Below are positions 31,503 to 37,393 of a stretch of DNA of 42,591 bases, piece after piece. The stretch lies in IMG/VR virus record IMGVR_UViG_3300037222_000058, positions 1 through 42,591 of that record, one strand, 5' to 3'. The stretch comes from a virus. Under the pieces are notes generated by a model that was not told where the DNA came from, did no database searches, and saw only the letters and a list, made by a program, of their open reading frames with translations. Within the stretch, counting starts at the first letter, position 1, and each line of letters begins with the position of its first letter. Made by a program: the position numbers and the translations under genes.

Positions 31503-31835
31503 ATGGATATCGTCGAAACTCTGCGTGAGATCGCAGACCAGTTGGAGGAGAAGGCAGCAAGCCCTTGCACATGCGGGGCTGAGGTTGTAGACGCACAGGA
31601 GTTTGACTTCAAAGACGGTAACGGACCCGTCCCCGCAACACGACACACTAACCCATACGGCAGCATCGGTGGCTGGGTTGCTGCGACCGCCGCAGTAGAG
31701 GCTACTGTGTGGGTGTACGGCAACGCGTGGGTGTACGGCAACGCGCGGGTGTACGGCAACGCGCAGGTGCACGGCAACGCGCGGGTGCACGGCAACGCGC
31801 AGGTGCACGGCAACGCGCAGGTGTATCAATCATGA
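31503..31835 (+). CDS. Left-handed beta-helix hexapeptide repeat protein
   Basis: A 110-residue protein with AAGGAGG before ATG 31503. Residues 1-40 include a helix (VETLREIADQLEEKA) and a CTCG site. Residues 65-108 are repeats of V-Y/H-G-N-A-X. This is the hexapeptide pattern of short left-handed beta-helices found in phage and bacterial proteins. It probably forms a small rigid rod or trimer. Function unknown. Confidence 0.7.
   Translation: MDIVETLREIADQLEEKAASPCTCGAEVVDAQEFDFKDGNGPVPATRHTNPYGSIGGWVAATAAVEATVWVYGNAWVYGNARVYGNAQVHGNARVHGNAQVHGNAQVYQS
31713..31820 (+). repeat. 18-bp tandem repeat, six units
   Basis: Six units of 18 bp from 31713, with changes at only two places: TAC/CAC and the last codon TGG/CGG/CAG. 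A partial seventh follows. Third positions are otherwise identical, so the array expanded recently. Confidence 0.95.
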
Positions 31836-32149
31836 ACACATTCACAATCGATCGGACAGAGGCGGAGCTGTATATAATTCACACAGAGCGGCTTCGACAG
31901 GAGCGGTTGAAGGTAGAGGGACGCTTCCGTTACACTCTTAGTGATGAAGGTGCGTCGGATCTACTGCGACTTAGTTCCGTAGTAGAGGAGATAGGGGAGG
32001 TCAGCAAGAACCTGCTCGCACGTGAGGGGCTCGTTACAGACGGAGAACCGACACTAAAGGCGATCCACAAGGAGCTATCACATGTCGCCGCACTATCGGT
32101 GGCGTGGATGGAGTACCTTACACAACTAATGGAAAAGGGGATCGTATGA
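31832..32149 (+). CDS. MazG-like protein
   Basis: A 105-residue helical protein from ATG 31832, overlapping the previous stop. VVEEIGEVSKNLLAREG gives the EExxE metal-binding helix and KELSHVAALSVAWMEYL the second helix, as in phage MazG-like NTP pyrophosphohydrolases. The Asp often found in the second motif appears as His here, so activity is uncertain. A role in nucleotide pool control would suit the neighbouring genes. Confidence 0.6.
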   Translation: MNTFTIDRTEAELYIIHTERLRQERLKVEGRFRYTLSDEGASDLLRLSSVVEEIGEVSKNLLAREGLVTDGEPTLKAIHKELSHVAALSVAWMEYLTQLMEKGIV

Positions 32150-32313
32150 CCGTCATCACCACAACCAGCGGTACACAGCACGTGGTCGTAGAGACCATAG
32201 ACCACATAAAAACTGGGCTTGCGGCGCCGGGTACAGGACTCCTGAAGCTAACTATAAACCTTAGCCTTGAGACCATCGTGTTCAACCCAGATAATATTGA
32301 GTCAATTCGATGA
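32146..32313 (+). CDS. Small hypothetical protein
   Basis: A 55-residue beta-rich protein (ATG 32146, overlapping the previous stop). It reads TVITTTSGTQHVVVETIDHI, then TINLSLETIVFNPDNI. Its stop overlaps the exonuclease ATG. No family was recognised. Confidence 0.6.
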   Translation: MTVITTTSGTQHVVVETIDHIKTGLAAPGTGLLKLTINLSLETIVFNPDNIESIR

Positions 32314-32819
32314 GACCAATCATATTCATAGACTGCGAGACGACCGGGCTTGATCCGTACACGCATGGTGTGTGGGAGGTCGCGCTGGTTCCGAACAAGC
32401 CAAATGAAGTAGGGTTCAGTCCGACGGTCTGGCAAACCCACGTAGATCTGCGGGTTGCCGACCCGACCGCATTGCGTGTTGGCGGGTTTCAGAGGCGCTA
32501 CTGCGCTTCTGAGGCGATCGATGGGGTCGTCCTAGCGGATTACCTAGCGTGGCAGCTGCGCGACGTAACGCTGGCCGGCTGCAACCCAGCCTTCGACGCC
32601 GCCTTCCTCCGCGCCCTGCTACATGAACACGGGCTCAAGCCCACCTGGCACCACCGTTTGCTTGACCTTCAGGCCATGTACGCCGGGATGACCCGCGCTG
32701 CCCACCTGTCCGGGACTGCAGACCTACCAGCACTGATAGGTATCTCGAACAGCAAACCACACACCGCACTTGGTGACGCAAGTTGGAATAAGCTCTTCTA
32801 TGATTGGTTGACCAAATGA
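32310..32819 (+). CDS. DnaQ-like 3'-5' exonuclease (DEDDh)
   Basis: A 169-residue protein with all core motifs: FIDCETTGLD (Asp/Glu of Exo I, about residues 8-10), GCNPAFDAAFL (Exo II, about 90-100) and HTALGDA (Exo III, His then Asp about 150-155). It could proofread or trim 3' ends. It lies within the nuclease group and is coupled by ATGA to the next gene. Confidence 0.88.
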   Translation: MRPIIFIDCETTGLDPYTHGVWEVALVPNKPNEVGFSPTVWQTHVDLRVADPTALRVGGFQRRYCASEAIDGVVLADYLAWQLRDVTLAGCNPAFDAAFLRALLHEHGLKPTWHHRLLDLQAMYAGMTRAAHLSGTADLPALIGISNSKPHTALGDASWNKLFYDWLTK

Positions 32820-34762
32820 GCGTTCTCGATGTAGTTGCAGCACGGGAAGCCGCTATCAAGCAGCCTGTAACTTCAGCACACAGCACCACACACGTTGTAT
32901 CTTATTCGGAGCTTGATTCCATACGCCAGTGCCGGCTGAAGGCGCACCTGGCCTACAAGGAGCGCTGGCAGCCCGAGACCGTCAGCGCTGCCCTGAGCCG
33001 CGGCAAGCTCTACCACGCGGTCCTAGAGGCCCACTACCGCACCCAGGCGACGACGCTTGATGGGAGTGGGGTAGAGCAGACCGTCGACCCGTGGGACGTG
33101 CTCAACGCAGCCAAGGATTGCGAGGAGACAGATACCGTCCGATGGATCTACGAAGGCTACCTCGAGCGATACGGCAAGGACACGCAGTGGGAGGTACTGC
33201 AGGTCGAGCAGCGCGTCGAGGAGTGGCTGACGCTGCCTAATGGCCGGCGCTCAACGTTCAAGCTGAAGGGGTTCGTAGATCTGCTCGTGAGGGACCATTC
33301 AGCCGGCGGAGGACTGTGGATCGTAGACCACAAGCTAGAGCCTCTCTCCTCTGAGCTACATACACCATACGGTCTAAAGCACATGGGGGATATACAGGCT
33401 GGGGATGAGGTGCTTGGATCAGACGGAACACCGACTCGGGTCGTAAACGTGTTTCCTCAGGGTCTGCAGGAAATCTGGAACGTACACTTCGATGACGGCG
33501 CTGTCGTACCGTGCGGACCGGAGCACCTCTGGTCCGTAGGGAGAGAAGGAATGGAGTCACCTAGAACCATTTCAACTCAAAAGCTCCGAGAGAATCTCGA
33601 TGGGTCTAGCAGATACGTGTTTGTGCCGATCGGGAATCCTCTTTATCAACATACACAGAATCTCCCAATCAATCCTTACACGCTAGGAGCGTTGCTCGGG
33701 GACGGCGGGATGACACGCTCTCTCTCATTGCACACACATGAGAATGAGTGGGAGCATTTCAAACGTATGTGGCTGTGTGCTGGTGATGAGTGGGGCGCGA
33801 TCACGTTACGGAATGAGCACGGATTCAATGTTCACGTAAACGGAGGAAATACTCTTCGTGAGCTTGAGCGACTTGGGCTTCGAGGATGTAAGTTCAACTC
33901 GAAGTTTGTGCCTGAGCTGTATCTCAATGGAAACATAGAACAGCGCCTCGCGCTGCTACAAGGGCTGATGGATACAGACGGCTGCGTTTCTCAAGGGAAG
34001 TCGCGATTCGTAACTACTTCTCCAGCCTTGCGCGACGCAGTGATTCGTCTCGCGCGATCCCTTGGGGGAACGGCTCGTGAATGGTTGATACCAGACTACC
34101 AAAAGACTCAATCAACACCTGCTTGGGCTGTGTGGGTCTGGACACCTCTATGCCATTTCTTGCTACCTCGCAAGGTTGAGAAATGGCAAACAGAACGATC
34201 AATACAACAACGAAAAGGGCGCCGAGTCGTCGGGGTAGAGCCATCCGGTACTGCGGAGGCTCAATGCATTCAAGTTGAAGCCGCAGACGGGCTGTACGTG
34301 ACAGGAAGACAGGCAGTCGCGCTCACACACAACACGTGCCGCGAACTTCCCAAGAGTCGCGCCCTGGACTTCGATGACCAGATGGGACTTTACACGTTGC
34401 TGCTACGCCGTCAGGGCCTCGACATACGAGGAGCGATCTACAACGCCTGTCGCAGCTACAAACTGAAGCGTCCGATGAGCTCAGATGAACGCTTCAGTCG
34501 ATCGCTCACGACCCGCACAGACACCGAGCTGGAGGTGATGGCACAGGAGGCTCTCGCTACCTTCAAGAGCGCCTACGGGGTAGGCCAAAGGGCACCAAAA
34601 GGGGGGCACTCTAGGGGGACACTACCGCCGCGCAGCCCCGATCCTGACCGATGTGGGTGGCGTTGCCCGTTTGTTGAGCCGTGTCTTATGTCGCGCAAGG
34701 GAAGAGATATTCGGGAGCTACTAACCGAAATGGATTACTCTCAGAATCTGGTTCGTCACTGA
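32816..34762 (+). CDS. Cas4/RecB-like PD-(D/E)XK nuclease containing an intein
   Basis: A 648-residue precursor (ATG 32816, overlapping the previous stop). Without the intein it is a 315-residue nuclease. SYSELDSIRQC gives the first Cys of a possible iron-sulphur site; LKGFVDLL and LWIVDHK carry the catalytic Asp and the D-x-K motif. After the intein comes TCRELPKSRALDFDDQMGLY, then the C-terminal Cys cluster CGWRC...EPC. Four such Cys are the AddB/Cas4 arrangement. The intein splits catalytic DHK from the following Thr. The last 26 residues recur in the next gene. Confidence 0.88.
   Translation: MSVLDVVAAREAAIKQPVTSAHSTTHVVSYSELDSIRQCRLKAHLAYKERWQPETVSAALSRGKLYHAVLEAHYRTQATTLDGSGVEQTVDPWDVLNAAKDCEETDTVRWIYEGYLERYGKDTQWEVLQVEQRVEEWLTLPNGRRSTFKLKGFVDLLVRDHSAGGGLWIVDHKLEPLSSELHTPYGLKHMGDIQAGDEVLGSDGTPTRVVNVFPQGLQEIWNVHFDDGAVVPCGPEHLWSVGREGMESPRTISTQKLRENLDGSSRYVFVPIGNPLYQHTQNLPINPYTLGALLGDGGMTRSLSLHTHENEWEHFKRMWLCAGDEWGAITLRNEHGFNVHVNGGNTLRELERLGLRGCKFNSKFVPELYLNGNIEQRLALLQGLMDTDGCVSQGKSRFVTTSPALRDAVIRLARSLGGTAREWLIPDYQKTQSTPAWAVWVWTPLCHFLLPRKVEKWQTERSIQQRKGRRVVGVEPSGTAEAQCIQVEAADGLYVTGRQAVALTHNTCRELPKSRALDFDDQMGLYTLLLRRQGLDIRGAIYNACRSYKLKRPMSSDERFSRSLTTRTDTELEVMAQEALATFKSAYGVGQRAPKGGHSRGTLPPRSPDPDRCGWRCPFVEPCLMSRKGRDIRELLTEMDYSQNLVRH
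33335..34333 (+). mobile_element. Class 3-like intein with LAGLIDADG endonuclease
   Basis: 333 residues inserted between Lys of VDHK and Thr. The start (LEPLSSELHTPYGLKHMGDI) aligns without gaps to typical intein block A but has Leu at position 1 in place of Cys/Ser. Block B has EHLWSV (Trp), block F has QCIQVEAADGLYVTG (Cys) and block G has ALTHN followed by Thr. This Trp-Cys-Thr set is the mark of class 3 inteins, which do not need a position-1 nucleophile. The centre carries both LAGLIDADG helices (LGALLGDGG and LLQGLMDTDG), so homing is likely intact. Confidence 0.85.
34682..34762 (+). repeat. Nuclease C-terminal coding segment, copy 1 (copy 2 at 35209-35289)
   Basis: Both 27-codon segments start at a Cys-Leu-Met-Ser-Arg-Lys-Gly string and end Arg-His-stop. 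18 of 26 residues are identical, with many synonymous differences, so they are old homologues and not a fresh duplication. Copy 2 is fused in frame to the HNH gene. Confidence 0.85.
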
Positions 34763-35289
34763 TGATCGCAGTCGCACAACCGTACTGTAGGAAGGGGCAT
34801 CTATTTACTCCAGAGAACACCTACGTACGCCCTGACAGCGGAACAAGGCGCTGTCGCATATGTATGAGAGAGTACCTAAAAACACACCATCCCACACGAC
34901 AGAAATCTTCGATGATTCGGCTTAGGAAAGAAGCGTTTGAGGCTTACGGTGGATGTTGTGTTTGCTGTGGAATAGACGACATCACAGTCTTGCAATTGGA
35001 CCACATTCACGATGATGGATCAGCACATAGACAAGCGATCGGGTGGGGTACCGGAAGAGGCGCAGGAGGACAATCCTCCGCTAGCGGGTCGACTACGTAT
35101 CGTTGGCTTCGGCAGCGGAATTGGCCGACAGGTATAGTTCAAATCCTCTGCGCTAACTGTCACGTCAGCAAGACTCGTGGTGTGCCTTGTGTGTGGCATG
35201 AGGAGTCCTGTTTGATGAGCCGGAAGGGACGAGACATCCGCACCCTTTTGTCCGAGACAGGTTTCACTCAACAGCTGCAAAGGCACTAA
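34762..35289 (+). CDS. HNH endonuclease with displaced nuclease C-terminus
   Basis: A 175-residue protein; ATG 34762 overlaps the nuclease stop (TGATG). A zinc ribbon opens it (CRKGHLFTPENTYVRP, then RRCRICMREYL), followed by an HNH core: CCVCCG, LQLDHIHDDG and ILCANCHVSKTRG. The last 26 residues (CLMSRKGRDIRTLLSE...RH) do not belong to an HNH protein; they are a diverged copy of the end of the Cas4-like nuclease. The gene probably entered by homing. It is a sister of the HNH gene at 36953. Confidence 0.85.
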   Translation: MIAVAQPYCRKGHLFTPENTYVRPDSGTRRCRICMREYLKTHHPTRQKSSMIRLRKEAFEAYGGCCVCCGIDDITVLQLDHIHDDGSAHRQAIGWGTGRGAGGQSSASGSTTYRWLRQRNWPTGIVQILCANCHVSKTRGVPCVWHEESCLMSRKGRDIRTLLSETGFTQQLQRH

Positions 35290-35292
35290 CCG

Positions 35293-35679
35293 ATGGCGTC
35301 GACTCGACAACTACAGGCAGCTCAATCGCTTCGATTTGTACGTGCTGATCGTAACGCAAAAGCAGAGATTCGAGACACAGCAAGCAAGCTAGTCGCTCGC
35401 GCAGTCGCTGATGGCACGCTCATCAAACCAACTATTTGTCCTGTTTGTGGAGATGCTGATTGGCTGCGTCTGCGTGGTAAACGTGTGCAGATTGGCGGGC
35501 ATCACAACGATTACGGCAAGCCTTTAGAGGTCGAATGGCTTTGTGCTGTTTGTCACGCAGAGGCTGACAAGCTACGGTGCAGTGCTGAAACAGAGGCTGA
35601 GTGGGGTCAATACATACCAGATTCGCAATTTCATGCCCCCCTCAAAACAGCACTACCAAGCCAAGTTGACCCCGGTTGA
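35293..35679 (+). CDS. Zinc-binding HNH-like protein
   Basis: A 128-residue protein starting 3 bp after the HNH gene. The N-terminal half is helical and basic. CPVCGD, GGHHNDYGKPLEVEWLC and AVCHAE form a four-Cys/His site with the HH-x-D-Y-x-KPL pattern seen in small HNH or zinc-ribbon proteins of phages. It may be a third homing-type nuclease or a plain DNA-binding protein. Its end overlaps the first of a series of GGGGTCA-type sites. Confidence 0.65.
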   Translation: MASTRQLQAAQSLRFVRADRNAKAEIRDTASKLVARAVADGTLIKPTICPVCGDADWLRLRGKRVQIGGHHNDYGKPLEVEWLCAVCHAEADKLRCSAETEAEWGQYIPDSQFHAPLKTALPSQVDPG

Positions 35680-35720
35680 CCCCATGACCCCATATGAATT
35701 CCTCTACATGCGAGAAGTGG

Positions 35721-35747
35721 TAAGGGGTAGTGTTATACTACCCCTTA
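35721..35747. terminator. Perfect 11-bp inverted repeat
   Basis: TAAGGGGTAGT (35721-35731) and its exact complement (35737-35747) flank the loop GTTAT. GGCGTTTT follows. It can form a bidirectional terminator-like hairpin; it may also be a protein-binding palindrome. Confidence 0.55.
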
Positions 35748-35810
35748 GGCGTTTTAGCAAAGTAACCGCTGTGATTCAGGATTTCAGGGTCAAACAGGTT
35801 ATTTTGGCTC

Positions 35811-35890
35811 TAGCAAGCCAAATACGGGGGTCACGATCAAGAGGCAGTTACAGATGCTCGGGGTCACGTCCTGTAGGATTTGGCTTGCTA
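35811..35890. repeat. 13-bp inverted repeat with 54-bp spacer
   Basis: TAGCAAGCCAAAT (35811-35823) and ATTTGGCTTGCTA (35878-35890) are exact complements; three more bases pair after one mismatch on the outside. AAGCCAA also occurs at 35659-35665 next to the first TTGACCCC. The arms enclose two GGGGTCAC sites. Confidence 0.8.
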
Positions 35891-35911
35891 AAGCGGAATT
35901 AGGAGGGGTCA

Positions 35912-36232
35912 GTGCCGGTTTACGCGTACATCGAGTACGAAGGAAAACGTGTCAAGGTCGAGGTTCCTCTACAAGAGGTACAGCGGCGAGTTACACAGCA
36001 GAAAAAGGAACTAGCTAGAAAGGAGCGTGAAAAGAACTCACTGCAAACCCGCATCAAGGAAACCCTCAGAGCGCACCCTGAGGGATTGAGCAAGAACGCG
36101 GTGTATCGCTACACCAGATGCTACCCATCAGGAGGTTCGCTAGCCCTAGCGCAACTGGAGATGGCTGGTGTCGTTAGCTTCGAACGAGTAGGTAATTCCA
36201 TTATCTGCAAAGCAACGGAGGCAAAAACATGA
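35912..36232 (+). CDS. Winged-helix DNA-binding protein
   Basis: A 106-residue protein, GTG start (35912) after a strong AGGAGGGG site that is itself one of the GGGGTCA elements. After a beta hairpin (VYAYIEYEGKRVKVEV) and a Lys/Arg/Glu coiled coil, residues about 48-104 form a winged helix: LQTRIKETLRAHPEGLSKNA, ALAQLEMAGVVSFERV, GNSIIC. It probably binds the upstream sites and could control its own gene or start replication. Confidence 0.7.
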   Translation: MPVYAYIEYEGKRVKVEVPLQEVQRRVTQQKKELARKEREKNSLQTRIKETLRAHPEGLSKNAVYRYTRCYPSGGSLALAQLEMAGVVSFERVGNSIICKATEAKT

Positions 36233-36918
36233 ACGAGATAACAGAAGGTGACTGCGTAGAGGTGATGAAGGATATGGGGGCCAGCAGTATCGACTGCATG
36301 GTGACCGACCCGCCCTACGGCATCGCCTATAAGAGCCGCCAGAAGGAGGGAGGCAAGAATCGTCTCGAAGCAATCGCTAACGACGCCACTTTCGATCCTG
36401 TATGGCAACTGGCGTGGATGAAGGCTGCTTTCCGGACACTCAAGGCCGGCGCCCATATCTACTTGTTCTGCTCCGAGCACTACGTCGGCGAGTTCCGCAC
36501 CACGATTATTGCAGCTGGCTTCGATATCAAGCGGATGCTCATCTGGAAGAAGGGACATCACGGCATGGGCGACATGGTCGGCGGCTACCTGCCGATGACA
36601 GAGCTAATCCTCTTCGCACACAAGCCAGCACACAAAGGCGATGAGCGCGCGCTTGAGCGCCAAGGCCAGTCGAACGTGATCGAGGTAGCAGGAATACGCA
36701 AGATGGAGTTTCACCCAACAGAAAAGCCGACGGGTGTGCTGCGGACCCTGATCCTGAACTCAACAAAGGTAGGCGAGACGGTGCTGGACCCGTTCGCCGG
36801 CAGCGGCAGCACAGGCGTTGCAGCACGCGAGGAGAACCGTGAGCCGGTGCTCATCGAGCTGAACCCAAAGTACATCAAGGTCATCGAGGGTCGACTCGCT
36901 CAGGGCGGCTTGTTCTAA
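36229..36918 (+). CDS. DNA methyltransferase (amino-MTase, beta-like order)
   Basis: A 229-residue protein coupled by ATGA to the gene before. Catalytic motif IV is TDPPYG (about residues 26-31) and the AdoMet motif DPFAGSGSTG is at about 187-196, the order of beta-class N6-adenine/N4-cytosine enzymes. FHPTEKP before motif I is typical. No restriction partner is nearby, so it is probably an orphan that protects phage DNA or marks regulatory sites. Confidence 0.9.
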   Translation: MNEITEGDCVEVMKDMGASSIDCMVTDPPYGIAYKSRQKEGGKNRLEAIANDATFDPVWQLAWMKAAFRTLKAGAHIYLFCSEHYVGEFRTTIIAAGFDIKRMLIWKKGHHGMGDMVGGYLPMTELILFAHKPAHKGDERALERQGQSNVIEVAGIRKMEFHPTEKPTGVLRTLILNSTKVGETVLDPFAGSGSTGVAAREENREPVLIELNPKYIKVIEGRLAQGGLF

Positions 36919-36936
36919 AACTTATCTCGTACGGTA

Positions 36937-36945
36937 TGGTATAGT
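36937..36945 (+). promoter_or_regulatory. Extended -10 promoter before HNH gene
   Basis: TGG-TATAGT, 8 bp before ATG 36953, with no convincing -35. It is the closest of the group to the TATAAT consensus. The transcript would start almost at the ATG, so the message would have little or no leader. Confidence 0.5.
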
Positions 36946-36952
36946 TAGACAA

Positions 36953-37393
36953 ATGACACGCCTGAAAAACACACACTGTCATCAAGGACATGAGTTCACT
37001 CCTGAGAACACGCATACACGGCCTAACGGCGATCGACAATGCCGTACGTGCATGAAGGGCTATCGTGAAAAGTACAAAAAGGACGGGCGTTATCGTGAGG
37101 ATAATAATCGTCGCGCAAAGGAATGGAGAGTCAGTCTGCGGCAAGCAGCGTACGACCACTACGGCGCTAAGTGTGCCTGCTGCGACGAGACGGAGTTGCT
37201 GTTTCTAACGATTGATCATATCGACGGAGGCGGTTGTGAGCAACGCCGTGAAAACGGCTGGGGAGGTAACGGCCCACTACTAAAGTGGCTTCGCGATCAC
37301 AACTATCCCGAGGGATATCAAGTCCTCTGCTTCAACTGCAATCAAGGAAGGCACAGGAATGGCGGAATCTGTCCCCACCGAGATATGGAATAG
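36953..37393 (+). CDS. HNH homing endonuclease
   Basis: A 146-residue protein of the same family as 34762. It has a zinc ribbon (CHQGHEFTPENTHTRP, then RQCRTCMKGYR) and an HNH core (CACCDE, LTIDHIDGGG, YQVLCFNCNQGRHRNGG). Its end overlaps the polymerase start by 35 bp in another frame, so it sits exactly between methyltransferase and polymerase. It has its own promoter, typical of a free-standing homing gene. Confidence 0.88.
   Translation: MTRLKNTHCHQGHEFTPENTHTRPNGDRQCRTCMKGYREKYKKDGRYREDNNRRAKEWRVSLRQAAYDHYGAKCACCDETELLFLTIDHIDGGGCEQRRENGWGGNGPLLKWLRDHNYPEGYQVLCFNCNQGRHRNGGICPHRDME

Larger units (their letters stand above)
35666..35912. promoter_or_regulatory. Iteron-like array of GGGGTCA/TGACCCC sites
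   Basis: Seven sites lie in this spacer. TTGACCCC at 35666 and 35676 and ATGACCCC at 35684 face one way. AGGGTCAA at 35786, GGGGTCAC at 35827 and 35860, and GGGGTCAG at 35905 face the other. Spacing is 10, 8 and 33 bp (about whole helical turns for 10 and 33). With the inverted repeats nearby this could be a replication origin or an operator region for the winged-helix protein that follows. No other gene was seen in the 232-bp gap. Confidence 0.5.

Noticed and set aside
34682-35289. Group I intron carrying the HNH gene in the nuclease gene
   Set aside because: The upstream gene already has a complete end with stop, so splicing is not needed; the HNH ATG overlaps that stop, and I saw no intron core elements.
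35734-35739. TATACT as a -10 box for the winged-helix gene
   Set aside because: It lies in the loop and arm of a perfect palindrome, has no -35, and is followed by a terminator-like stem.
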